From Roseovarius salincola (GTDB lineage Bacteria > Pseudomonadota > Alphaproteobacteria > Rhodobacterales > Rhodobacteraceae), in the NCBI RefSeq assembly GCF_026891095.1, contig NZ_JAPTNL010000001.1, forward strand, positions 464,794 to 528,793: DNA of 64,000 nt, read 5' to 3'. The translations under genes were made by a program, and so were the position numbers. Each line of letters opens with the position of its first letter. Position 1 is the first letter of the stretch. Below are positions 19,951 to 28,045 of the stretch, piece after piece. The notes under the pieces are model-generated. The model did not search any database and was not told the origin of the DNA. It worked only from the letters and a program-made list of their open reading frames with translations.

Positions 19951-20580
19951 TCACGCCGCCAGTCCGAAGCCGCGCAGCCCGTCGAGAACGAACTGCACCG
20001 CCAGCGCCGCCAGCAGCATCCCCAGAAGCCGCGTCACCACGTTGATACCGACCCGCCCCAGCGCGCGTTCCAGAAGACCGGCGAAGAGGAAGAGTACCAG
20101 CACCATCGCGACCACCGAGAGCATGACGCCGGTCACCAGCGCCAGCCCTTCGATGCCCGGGCTCTGGCCCGCCAGGAGGATCACCGAGGTGACCGAGCCC
20201 GGCCCCGCGATCAGCGGAATTGCCAGCGGGAAGATAGAGGGGTCGTCGTTGTCGTCTTCTTCCTCGGCCTCGTCGGCCTGGGATTTGCGCCGCTTGCTGC
20301 GCCGCTCGAAGAGCATGTCGAGCGCGGTGAGGAACAGCAGGATGCCGCCCGCGATGCGGAAGGCGGGCATGGAGATGCCGACAAAGCCCAGCACCGCCTC
20401 GCCGAAGGCGGCGAAGGCGATCAGAATGAGGGCCGCCGTGATGCAGGCGCGCAGCGCGATGCTGCGGCGGCGCGCACTGTCCATCCCCTGCGTCAGCGCC
20501 ACGAAAAGCGGCGTCATGCCGATCGGGTCGATGATCACGAAAAGCGTGACGAAGGCGGTGATGAGAAAGGCGCTGTCCAT
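19951..20580 (-). CDS. MarC family integral membrane protein
   Basis: A 209-residue protein with about six TM helices and the MarC/YhgN signatures FVIIDPIGMTPLF at the start and PLAIPLIAGPGSVTSVILL after the central loop. That loop (about 93-115) is unusually charged, with basic KRRK followed by the acidic run EAEEEDDNDD. MarC proteins were once linked to antibiotic resistance; that link is not supported and the function is open. Confidence 0.9.
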   Translation of the reverse strand: MDSAFLITAFVTLFVIIDPIGMTPLFVALTQGMDSARRRSIALRACITAALILIAFAAFGEAVLGFVGISMPAFRIAGGILLFLTALDMLFERRSKRRKSQADEAEEEDDNDDPSIFPLAIPLIAGPGSVTSVILLAGQSPGIEGLALVTGVMLSVVAMVLVLFLFAGLLERALGRVGINVVTRLLGMLLAALAVQFVLDGLRGFGLAA

Positions 20581-20646
20581 GGCGGGTCCGGGTTGGGATA
20601 TTTCAAGGCTTAGGCGGCGGATGGCCCGCGCGCAAGGGCGCGCGCC

Positions 20647-22506
20647 TCAGCCGCCGGCCTTTTCGAGCCGCTCGAGCGCCGTCATCCAGAGGCTTTCGGC
20701 GCGTGCGAGCCCGTCGATCACTTCGGCGTATTTCTTCTGCCATTCGCCTGCGCCGATCGCGTCGTTGTAGATCGAAGGGTCGGCGAGCTTGGCGGCGATG
20801 CGGTCACGCATCCCGCTGAGCTTCTCGACGCGTTCCTCGCATTTGCGCAGGTCGGCGCGCAGGGCGAGGATGGCATCGCGCGATTGGCGTGGGGCTTTGG
20901 CGGGGGTGGGCTTGGCCGCCGGTTTGGGCGCGGATTTCGAGGGGCTTTCGCCCTGGAGCAGCATCTTGCGGTAACTCTCCAGATCGCCGTCATAGGGCGC
21001 GACATGCCCGTCCTTGACCAGCCAGAGCCGGTCGGCCACGAGGCTGAGAAGGTGCATGTCGTGGCTGACAAGGATCACCGCGCCGGTATAGGCGGTCAGC
21101 GCCTCGACAAGGGCCTCGCGGGATTCGATGTCGAGATGGTTGGTCGGCTCGTCAAGGATCAGCATATGCGGCGCGTCGAGCGTGGCGAGCATCAGCGACA
21201 GGCGCGCCTTTTGACCACCCGAGAGACGGCCGACGGTGGTTTCGGCCTGTTCGGCGCCGATACCGAAGCCGCCAAGGCGCGCGCGCAGCTTGCCGGGGGC
21301 TTCGCCGGGGCGCAGGCGGCGGATATGATCGATCGGCGTTTCATCGACATGCAGCTCGTCGACCTGGTGCTGTGCGAAATAGCCGGTGCGCAGCTTGGAC
21401 GCGGTGTGGATGCGCCCTTCCATCGGATCAAGCCGGGCCGACAAGAGCTTGGATAGGGTGGATTTTCCTTCGCCATTGCGCCCCAGAAGGGCGATCCTGT
21501 CATCCTGGTCGATGCGCAATTCAAGATCGCGCAGCACCACCTTGTCGTCATAGCCCACCGATACCCCTTCAAGGCGCAGGATCGGTGGCGAGAGAGCCTC
21601 GGGCTCGGGAAAGGTGAAGCGGCGCAGCGCGGCTTCCTGGGGCTGGGTGATGGGCTGCATCCGCGCCAGCGCCTTGATGCGGGCCTGGGCCTGCTTGGCC
21701 TTGTCGGCCTTGTAGCGGAAGCGATCCACATAGGATTGCAGATGAGCGCGGCGGGCCTCCTGTTTCTTGGCTTCGGACTGGGCGGCGGCAAGGCGGGCGG
21801 CGCGGGTTTCGGCAAAGCGGTCATAGCCGCCCTGATAAAGCGTCAGCTTGCGGTCCTCGAGATGCAGGATCGCGCCGACCGCACGGTTCAGCAGCCCCCG
21901 GTCGTGACTGATCACCAGCACGGTGTGGGGATAGCGCGCAAGATATGTTTCAAGCCAGAGCGCGCCTTCGAGGTCGAGATAGTTCGTCGGCTCGTCGAGC
22001 AGCAAGAGGTCCGGCGCGGAGAACAGCACGGCCGCAAGGGCGACGCGCATCCGCCAGCCGCCGGAAAAGGCGCTGCAGGGCTGGGCCTGCTCGGCATCGG
22101 TAAAGCCCAGGCCCTTGAGAATGCTGGCGGCGCGGGCCTCGGCGGACCAGGCGTCGATATCGGCGAGGCGGGTCTGGATCTCGGCGATGCGGTCGCCGTC
22201 GCCGGAGGTTTCGGACTCGGCCATGAGGGCCGCGCGCTCGGTATCGGCGGCCAGGACCGTGTCGATCAGCGAGACCTCGTTGCCGGGCACTTCCTGGGCG
22301 ACGCCGCCGATGCGGGCGCGCGAGGGCAGGCTGATTTCGCCACCTTCCAGCGCCAGTTCGCCCCGGATCAGGCGGAACAGAGTGGTCTTGCCGGTGCCAT
22401 TGCGACCGACAATGCCGACCTTGTGGCCATCGGGGATGTTGGCGGTGGCATGTTCGATCAGCGGACGGCCCGCGACCGCATATGATATATCTTCAAGACG
22501 CAGCAT
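20647..22506 (-). CDS. ABC-F family ATPase
   Basis: About 619 residues with two ABC domains and no TM segments: Walker A GRNGTGKTT and GRNGEGKST, signature motifs FSGGW and LSGGQ, and Walker B LLLLDEPTNYLD and MLILDEPTNHLD. Between them is a charged linker (EAKKQEARRAHLQSYVDR) and a C-terminal coiled coil follows a Pro/Ala-rich linker. This is the YheS/Uup type of ABC-F, which generally acts on ribosomes. The start MLRLEDIS at 22506 is preferred over ATG 22524 by family resemblance. Confidence 0.9.
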   Translation of the reverse strand: MLRLEDISYAVAGRPLIEHATANIPDGHKVGIVGRNGTGKTTLFRLIRGELALEGGEISLPSRARIGGVAQEVPGNEVSLIDTVLAADTERAALMAESETSGDGDRIAEIQTRLADIDAWSAEARAASILKGLGFTDAEQAQPCSAFSGGWRMRVALAAVLFSAPDLLLLDEPTNYLDLEGALWLETYLARYPHTVLVISHDRGLLNRAVGAILHLEDRKLTLYQGGYDRFAETRAARLAAAQSEAKKQEARRAHLQSYVDRFRYKADKAKQAQARIKALARMQPITQPQEAALRRFTFPEPEALSPPILRLEGVSVGYDDKVVLRDLELRIDQDDRIALLGRNGEGKSTLSKLLSARLDPMEGRIHTASKLRTGYFAQHQVDELHVDETPIDHIRRLRPGEAPGKLRARLGGFGIGAEQAETTVGRLSGGQKARLSLMLATLDAPHMLILDEPTNHLDIESREALVEALTAYTGAVILVSHDMHLLSLVADRLWLVKDGHVAPYDGDLESYRKMLLQGESPSKSAPKPAAKPTPAKAPRQSRDAILALRADLRKCEERVEKLSGMRDRIAAKLADPSIYNDAIGAGEWQKKYAEVIDGLARAESLWMTALERLEKAGG

Positions 22507-22638
22507 GGCCGGGGTGTGCCGCATTCGCGGGCAGGCGTCAATCGCAGCTTTTCAAAGCTCTGACCCCATGCTATCGGAGCCGCGATATTGAGGGCGCGGG
22601 CAGGGGGCTTGCGCCGGATTCAAAGGAAAGAGGCTGAC

Positions 22639-23061
22639 ATGGCTGTGGAACGCACGCTGAGCATTATCAAACCCGACGCGACCAAGCGTAACCTGACCGG
22701 CAAGATCAACGCCAAGTTCGAGGATGCGGGCCTGCGCATCGTCGCGCAAAAGCGCATCAAGCTGACCAAGGAGCAGGCCGGCGTCTTCTACGAAGTCCAC
22801 AAGGAACGTCCGTTCTATGACGAATTGTGCGCGTTCATGGCGTCTGAGCCGGTTGTGGTGCAGGTGCTGGAAGGCGAAGGCGCGATCGCGAAGAACCGCG
22901 AAGTGATGGGCGCGACCAATCCGGCCGATGCGGCGCCGGGGACGGTGCGGGCTGAATTCGCGGAATCGGTCGGCGAAAACTCGGTTCACGGATCGGACGC
23001 GCCCGAGACGGCGGCTGCCGAGATCGCCTATTTCTTCTCGGGTCTCGAGCTGGTCGGCTGA
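22639..23061 (+). CDS. ndk: Nucleoside diphosphate kinase
   Basis: A 140-residue enzyme that transfers the gamma-phosphate between nucleoside tri- and diphosphates. The N-terminus [14 protein letters not shown] and the catalytic His117 in [12 protein letters not shown] are diagnostic. ATG 22639 follows a GAAAGAGG site. A strong terminator follows at 23094. Confidence 0.97.
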   Translation: MAVERTLSIIKPDATKRNLTGKINAKFEDAGLRIVAQKRIKLTKEQAGVFYEVHKERPFYDELCAFMASEPVVVQVLEGEGAIAKNREVMGATNPADAAPGTVRAEFAESVGENSVHGSDAPETAAAEIAYFFSGLELVG

Positions 23062-23093
23062 TCGAAACCAGCCGGGCAAGCGGAAAACGTAAG

Positions 23094-23126
23094 GGCCGCG
23101 CCTGACGTCAGGTGCGGTCTTTTTTG
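23094..23126 (+). terminator. Intrinsic terminator after ndk
   Basis: A hairpin of GGCCGCGCCTGA paired with TCAGGTGCGGTC (G-U wobbles) is followed by a T-rich TTTTTTG tract 33 bases after the ndk stop. Confidence 0.85.
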
Positions 23127-23301
23127 TTTCTGATCAACGCATTAGATGCTGGCAAAGTCGTTGAAAACCCGCGACGGAACGGTCTGCGCCTCTGGTCTGG
23201 GGGCGCTGGAGATGGGTTGGGGTTTGGCCGTGCCTGTGGGGGTTTTGGGCGAAGGGGGGGGTGCTGTATGCCATTTGTCTGCTCCGATTTTATCAGGCAG
23301 A

Positions 23302-23332
23302 CCAGCCGGGTGGCGCCCGGCTGGCGCCTTTT
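23302..23332 (+). terminator. Second intrinsic terminator-like hairpin in the ndk-cupin regulator gap
   Basis: A perfect 9-base stem CCAGCCGGG / CCCGGCTGG with loop TGGCG is followed by CGCCTTTTG. It lies about 180 bases past the ndk terminator, so it would end a separate transcript. The rest of 23127-23783 contains no gene I can support; it holds the two dyads described at 23647 and 23682. Confidence 0.55.
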
Positions 23333-23646
23333 GTTATCCGTTCAGGATCAAGTTGAAATGTGGCGCGAATGTGGCGCGCCGGCGGGTTGATTTCGCGCTA
23401 TGGCGATTATGCCACGAAGCGGAAATTAACGCCTTTTTTTCAATGCCTTGTGTTGCCGTTGCAATGCGTGCAGCAGGGGCGTGAAAGGCGAAATGAGAGG
23501 GTCTGACAGGCACGGGCGGTGATCTGCGCAATGATGACTGGCAATGCTCTTAGACGCGGATAGCGCCGCTTTGCCGCTCATTTGAGACACCCCGCAAGAA
23601 AGCCTGTCGCAATCGGATAATTCGGTACGATTTGCACATTCTTACC

Positions 23647-23669
23647 CCCGGTTTCGTACCAGAACCGGG
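23647..23669. promoter_or_regulatory. Dyad upstream of the XRE-cupin gene
   Basis: CCCGGTT / AACCGGG with a loop containing TTCGTACC. Its GTTTCGTACCA half is the same as a site downstream of phoB. It may be an operator or part of a structured leader. Confidence 0.3.
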
Positions 23670-23681
23670 CCTTGCGCGCCA

Positions 23682-23697
23682 GGGTTTGTACAAACCC
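23682..23697. promoter_or_regulatory. Perfect 16-base palindrome, candidate operator
   Basis: GGGTTTGTACAAACCC is a perfect palindrome about 87 bases before the XRE-cupin regulator start. A symmetric site in this position is typical of autoregulation by a dimeric HTH protein; binding is inferred only. Confidence 0.45.
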
Positions 23698-23783
23698 CGC
23701 AAAACGGCCGGCAGACTTGCATTCCGGGCCGGGATTTTCCATCGTGATCACTCGCCAGCGGGGCGGCGATTTCAGGAGACGGG

Positions 23784-24416
23784 ATGGAGAATTCGAAACT
23801 CAGGCAAGACCCCCACAAGGTCCGGGAAGCGCGGGAGAAGAACCTGGAAACCGCGATCGGGCGCGAGGTGCGCGAGCTGCGCCGCGCGCGCAACATGACC
23901 GTGGCGGACCTGGCAGAGGTCACGGGGCTTTCGGTGGGGATGCTTTCGAAGATCGAGAACGGCGTGACCTCGCCTTCGCTGACGACGCTTCAGGCGCTGT
24001 CGGCGGCGCTGAGCGTGCCGGTCACCGCCTTTTTCCGCCGCTTCGAGGAGCGGCGCGAGGCGGTGCATGTGAAGGCGGGCGAGGCGCTGGAGATCGAGCG
24101 CGCGGGCACGCGGGCAGGACATCAATACAACCTGCTGGGACATCTGGGCGCCAATAACTCGGGTGTGGTCGTCGAGCCCTACCTGATCACGCTGAGCGAG
24201 GAATCGGATATTTTCCCGACGTTTCAGCATGACGGGGTCGAACTGCTGTATATCCTGGAGGGTGAGGTTGGCTATCGCCACGGCGATCAGAGCTTTCACC
24301 TGCGTCCCGGCGACAGCCTGTTTTTCGATGCCGACGCGCCGCATGGGCCGGATGAGTTGATCCGGCTGCCGATCCGGTATCTTTCGGTGATCTCATACCC
24401 GCAGCGCGGAAGCTGA
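23784..24416 (+). CDS. XRE family transcriptional regulator with cupin sensor domain
   Basis: A 210-residue cytoplasmic regulator. An N-terminal HTH_3 domain spans about 28-82 (VRELRRARNMTVADLAEVTG then SVGMLSKIENG, with the family's second-helix Ser/Leu pattern). A C-terminal cupin_2 barrel spans about 140-208 (HDGVELLYILEGEVGYRHGD ... LRPGDSLFFDADAPHG, in pieces), which would bind a small-molecule effector. Proteins of this class often control amine, amino-acid or polyamine catabolism. It lies 2 kb before the glx/glnT cassette, but that gap contains two other genes, so control of the cassette is a guess. Confidence 0.88.
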   Translation: MENSKLRQDPHKVREAREKNLETAIGREVRELRRARNMTVADLAEVTGLSVGMLSKIENGVTSPSLTTLQALSAALSVPVTAFFRRFEERREAVHVKAGEALEIERAGTRAGHQYNLLGHLGANNSGVVVEPYLITLSEESDIFPTFQHDGVELLYILEGEVGYRHGDQSFHLRPGDSLFFDADAPHGPDELIRLPIRYLSVISYPQRGS

Positions 24417-24536
24417 GACGGGGCGGCCCCGCGAGGGGGCCGCGCCCGTCTGTGGGTCGTTGCGGTCTTGGGGGTTGACGCAACGACCTTGACCCGCCGG
24501 ACCGGCCGCCCGAACCAGAGGCTTGGTCCGGGCGGC
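24416..24536. other. Three consecutive hairpins between convergent genes
   Basis: Three stems follow one another: AGACGGG...CGGCCCC paired with GGGGCCG...CCCGTCT (24416-24451), a perfect 10-base GGTCGTTGCG / CGCAACGACC (24455-24488), and GCCGCCCG / CGGGCGGC extended by ACCA/TGGT (24505-24536). None has a good T-run. They fill the gap between the cupin-regulator and peroxiredoxin stops. Confidence 0.5.
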
Positions 24537-24573
24537 AGATGAAGGCGGAGGGTGCCGCCGGCGGGAATGGGGA

Positions 24574-25290
24574 TCAGGTGGCGGTGGGATCGACCACGCG
24601 CAGATAGGGCATGAGCTGTGACGAGCGTGCCTTGAACTGGCGGATGACATCGGCTTCGGTGCGATTGTCGGAGATGATCGCCACATCGCCCCAATACCAA
24701 TCGGCCGGGGTCGCCGCGCCGGTCTGAGCGCGCAGTTGCAGCGCGCGCGTCACGCGCAGCAATTCGTCGATATTGCGCCCCACGAACAGCGGATATTCAG
24801 AGATCATCTGCACACGCATCGCCGGATCGAGGATGAAGCTTTTGCGGATGGGCCAATCCTGCGATTCCTTGTGATGGAGCATGCCGAAATTCCTGCTGAG
24901 CGTCAGGTCGGGGTCATATGCGCCGGGATATTCGAGCGAGACATCGAAAAATTCCTCGATCTCCTCGTGCCACTTCTCCTGCTCTTCGAGCGTGGATCCG
25001 GTCAGGGCAAGATGCTTGATCCCGTTGTCGTCCCAGGCCTGCTGATAGGCGGCGATGGACGCCAGTTCCGTGGTGCAGACCGGGGTGAAGGCCGCCGGGT
25101 GGCTGAAGAGGTGAACCCAGTTGCCGGGCGCCCAATCCCAGAAACGAATCTCGCCATGTGTCGAGTTGACAGTGAAGTCGGGAAAGATGTCGCCGATCTG
25201 TGGCAGCCATTTCACGGTCCGTTGGCAAGCGGCGGGGATATTCACGACCTTTTCATCGGCGCTTTTCTGGTTAAGGAACTGAAATGCCAT
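24574..25290 (-). CDS. 1-Cys peroxiredoxin (Prx6 type)
   Basis: A 238-residue thiol peroxidase that reduces hydroperoxides. The peroxidatic Cys72 lies in the canonical PxxxTxxC motif (HPAAFTPVCTTE, residues 64-75), with the AhpC/TSA fold and a Prx6-type extended C-terminal domain. The only other Cys I see is Cys22, with none in the C-terminal domain, so a 1-Cys mechanism is likely. It is transcribed divergently from the response regulator gene across 319 bases. It was probably acting in the cytosol, since no signal peptide is present. Confidence 0.9.
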   Translation of the reverse strand: MAFQFLNQKSADEKVVNIPAACQRTVKWLPQIGDIFPDFTVNSTHGEIRFWDWAPGNWVHLFSHPAAFTPVCTTELASIAAYQQAWDDNGIKHLALTGSTLEEQEKWHEEIEEFFDVSLEYPGAYDPDLTLSRNFGMLHHKESQDWPIRKSFILDPAMRVQMISEYPLFVGRNIDELLRVTRALQLRAQTGAATPADWYWGDVAIISDNRTEADVIRQFKARSSQLMPYLRVVDPTAT

Positions 25291-25386
25291 TTCGTGCCTC
25301 GCTTTCTGAGTGGTTCCCTACCGCTAGGCGGGAAAAGGGGCAGGGTGTTGGCGGGTTTGTTCAAAAACTTGCAAATCAGATTGAAC

Positions 25387-25429
25387 TTTGTTCCAATAGG
25401 ATGTGTCTAAAGAGTTTATCGGGAACAAA
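25387..25429. promoter_or_regulatory. Spaced inverted repeat in the peroxiredoxin/response-regulator divergent gap
   Basis: TTTGTTCC (25387-25394) and GGAACAAA (25422-25429) form a perfect 8-base inverted repeat 27 bases apart in an AT-richer part of the gap 25291-25609. A second, tight dyad TGCCCGCA-t-TGCGGGCA lies at 25509-25525. Either may be an operator; nothing else is recognisable in this gap. Confidence 0.3.
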
Positions 25430-25609
25430 GCGGCCACAGGCCCGCAGGTTCGATAACCGTGACCGACCTTCTTAATCAGTGATTTTCCGACCGGTAGCGT
25501 AGGCGTGATGCCCGCATTGCGGGCAGGTCCGCCATTGCCGTTTTATCCGCGAGCCTGGGGGAACAGCGGTGGAACATGAATCCACCAATGCTGAGGGAGG
25601 ACCCTGCCG

Positions 25610-26323
25610 ATGACCATTGCACTGGTTCTGGAGTCCGAAGAAAACCTGAGACGGCAGATCGTCGATGGACTGTCGGACGAGGGCTATTCCTCGCTGGCAT
25701 GTGAGACCATAGACGCCTTTTCGCGTATTGTCGCGCAGCGCAATATCGACGTGTTCCTGATCGACGCGCGATTGCCCGACGGAGATGGTGTGGAACTGGT
25801 CAGGGAACTGCGCAGCGAATCGGATTCGGGAATCATCCTGATGGCCTGCAAGAGCGAGGAGGTGGATGTCGTGCTGGGGCTGGAAATGGGCGCAGATGAT
25901 TACGTGGTCAAACCGTTTCGCATGCGCGAATTGCGCGCGCGGGTGAATGCGGTGATGCGCCGGACGCGGGGTTACAGCCGCTTGCGCAGCGAGATCACGC
26001 CGGTGGATCACGTCGCCTGCCATGTCACCCACGGTTTGCGGATCTATGGCGGGTCGCGCAACGTAAAGCGCGAAAACGGTGAGTTGATCGACCTGACGAC
26101 ACTGGAATTCGATGTGTTGGCGGTTCTGTCATCCTTGCCCAACCACGTCTTTTCGCGCGGGCAGATCATGCAAAAGGTGCGCGGGCCGGACTGGGCGGCC
26201 AATGACCGGGCGATCGACGGCCTGATCAGCCGCCTGCGCCAGAAACTGTTTCCCGATGGCAGCGGCCTGCGCAGGCTCAAGACCGCGCGCGGCGTTGGCT
26301 ATATGCTGACGGCGGACGAATGA
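25610..26323 (+). CDS. Atypical OmpR/PhoB-type response regulator (orphan)
   Basis: A 237-residue two-domain regulator. The receiver (1-120) retains the phospho-acceptor Asp52 (FLIDARLPDGDG) and Lys101 (DDYVVKPF). The metal-binding acidic pair is changed (VLESEEN, with Ser9 where an Asp is usual), and the switch Thr/Ser is Ala79 in LMACKSEE. The C-terminal winged helix (about 135-237) is normal, ending RLKTARGVGYML. No histidine kinase is adjacent. The receiver changes suggest weak or phosphorylation-independent signalling; this is inference from alignment to PhoB. Confidence 0.85.
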   Translation: MTIALVLESEENLRRQIVDGLSDEGYSSLACETIDAFSRIVAQRNIDVFLIDARLPDGDGVELVRELRSESDSGIILMACKSEEVDVVLGLEMGADDYVVKPFRMRELRARVNAVMRRTRGYSRLRSEITPVDHVACHVTHGLRIYGGSRNVKRENGELIDLTTLEFDVLAVLSSLPNHVFSRGQIMQKVRGPDWAANDRAIDGLISRLRQKLFPDGSGLRRLKTARGVGYMLTADE

Positions 26324-26461
26324 CGTCGCCGGGGCGGGTCTGCTGAAATTTTGAGCGGTTTTTCGCATCGCAGTGTTTCCTCGCAGGAATATTACATTCT
26401 TTATATTGAAATCGCCACGACTCGGCGCTAGTTTTTCCGTGACAGGATCATGGAGGCGTCG

Positions 26462-27355
26462 ATGTGCGGAATCGTCGGACTGTTTTTGAAGGACAAGGCG
26501 CTGGAGCCGCGCCTGGGTGAGCTGCTGACGGATATGCTGATCACCATGTCGGATCGCGGCCCCGACAGCGCGGGGATCGCCGTTTATCCCGGTGCCCATC
26601 CGGGGTTCGCCAAGCTGACGGTGCAGGCCGACGATCCGGCCCGGTTCGAGGGGCTGGAAGCGTCCATGTCGGATGCGCTTGGCGCGGATGTGACGTTGCG
26701 GGTCAAGGATACCCATGCGGTGATCGAGCTGCCCGCCGACAAGGTGGCCGAGGCGCGCGACGCGCTGAAAACGCTTTGCCCCGAGGCACGGGTGATGAGC
26801 GCCGGAGAGGCGATCGAAATATACAAGGAAGTGGGTCTGCCCGGCGATGTGGCCAGGCGCTTTGACATTCCGCATCTGACCGGCAGCCACGGCATTGGCC
26901 ACACCCGCATGGCGACCGAATCCGCCGTCACGACATTGGGCGCGCATCCCTTTTCGACGGGGATGGATCAGTGCCTTGTGCATAACGGCTCGCTCAGCAA
27001 TCACAATTCGCTGCGCCGCAAGCTGGCGCGCGAGGGCGTAACGGTGGAGACCGAGAACGACACCGAGGTCGCCGCCGCCTATCTGACCTGGAAGATGCAG
27101 GAGGGGCACAGCCTGGGCGAGGCGCTGGAATCGGGGCTGGAGGATCTGGACGGGTTCTACACCTTCGTTGTCGGCACCAAGGACGGGTTCGGCGTGGTGC
27201 GCGACCCGATCGCCTGCAAGCCCGCCGTGATGGCCGAAACCGATCAATATGTCGCCTTCGGCAGCGAATACCGCGCGCTGGTCAACCTGCCGGGGATCGA
27301 GGATGCCCGCGTCTGGGAGCCCGAACCCGCAACCGTCTATTTCTGGAAGCACTGA
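26462..27355 (+). CDS. glxB: Class II glutamine amidotransferase-like subunit, GlxB/MgsA type
   Basis: A 297-residue Ntn-type amidotransferase. The start is set at ATG 26462, not 26450, because the catalytic Cys must follow the initiator Met (M-CGIVGL) and a GGAGG site lies 7 bases upstream. Other motifs are SDRGPDSAGIAVYPG, HGIGHTRMATES and VHNGSLSNHNSLRR. It supplies ammonia from glutamine to the partner FMN subunit. It is the first of four closely spaced genes and is homologous to GlxB of rhizobia and MgsA of N-methylglutamate synthase; which activity applies cannot be settled from sequence alone. Confidence 0.9.
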   Translation: MCGIVGLFLKDKALEPRLGELLTDMLITMSDRGPDSAGIAVYPGAHPGFAKLTVQADDPARFEGLEASMSDALGADVTLRVKDTHAVIELPADKVAEARDALKTLCPEARVMSAGEAIEIYKEVGLPGDVARRFDIPHLTGSHGIGHTRMATESAVTTLGAHPFSTGMDQCLVHNGSLSNHNSLRRKLAREGVTVETENDTEVAAAYLTWKMQEGHSLGEALESGLEDLDGFYTFVVGTKDGFGVVRDPIACKPAVMAETDQYVAFGSEYRALVNLPGIEDARVWEPEPATVYFWKH

Positions 27356-27356
27356 C

Positions 27357-28034
27357 ATGCAGACATTCGATCTGGAAGCCAACGGCCTGCGCGCCCTGAA
27401 CGAGACCCTTCAGGCGCAGACCCCGCAGACCAACGAGACCGCCTGGGAGGTGGTCAATCCGCGCGGCAGCCACGCGATCGCGGTGGGGCTCGATGCGCCG
27501 CTCGATGTGACGGTGCGGGGCTCGACGGGCTATTACTGCGCCGGGATGAACCAGCAGGCCACGGTGCGCATCAAGGGCAGCGCCGGGCCGGGTGTGGCCG
27601 AGAACATGATGAGCGGCACGGTGGTCGTGGATGGCGATGCCAGCCAGTATGCCGGGGCGACCGGGCATGGCGGGCTCTTGGTGATCAAGGGCAATGCCAG
27701 CTCGCGCTGCGGGATCTCGATGAAGGGGATCGATATCGTGGTGGCGGGCAATGTGGGGCACATGTCGGCCTTCATGGCGCAGAAGGGCAACCTGGTGGTC
27801 TGCGGGGATGCGGGTGACGCGCTGGGGGATTCGATCTACGAGGCGCGGCTGTTCGTGCGCGGCGAGGTAAAGAGCCTGGGCGCGGATTGCGAGGAAAAGG
27901 AGATGCGCCCCGAGCATCTGGAAACCCTGCGCGATCTGCTGGAGCGGGCGGAAATCGACGCGCGCCCGGAAGAGTTCAGGCGCTATGGTTCGGCGCGCAA
28001 GCTCTATAATTTCGACATCGACAACGCCTATTGA
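27357..28034 (+). CDS. glxC: Glutamate synthase GXGXG-domain subunit, GlxC/MgsB type
   Basis: A 225-residue protein corresponding to the C-terminal beta-helix (GXGXG) domain of glutamate synthase large subunit. Repeated Gly-rich turns are visible: VRIKGSAGPG, TVVVDGDAS, GGLLVIKGNA, DIVVAGNVG, NLVVCGDAGDALGDSIYEA. In full-length GltB this domain is structural. Here it is a separate polypeptide encoded one base after glxB and 11 bases before glxD, consistent with a three-subunit enzyme. Confidence 0.9.
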   Translation: MQTFDLEANGLRALNETLQAQTPQTNETAWEVVNPRGSHAIAVGLDAPLDVTVRGSTGYYCAGMNQQATVRIKGSAGPGVAENMMSGTVVVDGDASQYAGATGHGGLLVIKGNASSRCGISMKGIDIVVAGNVGHMSAFMAQKGNLVVCGDAGDALGDSIYEARLFVRGEVKSLGADCEEKEMRPEHLETLRDLLERAEIDARPEEFRRYGSARKLYNFDIDNAY

Positions 28035-28045
28035 GGAAACCAGAC

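Noticed and set aside
23146..23484. 112-residue plus-strand frame after ndk
   Set aside because: It crosses a terminator-like hairpin, has no family resemblance and no good ribosome site.
25472..25610. Minus-strand peptide ending CPQCGHHAYATGRK, resembling a zinc ribbon
   Set aside because: It contains a single CxxC only, there is no plausible start in the short frame, and it is antisense to the start of the response regulator gene. It is probably chance, though the ending is curious.
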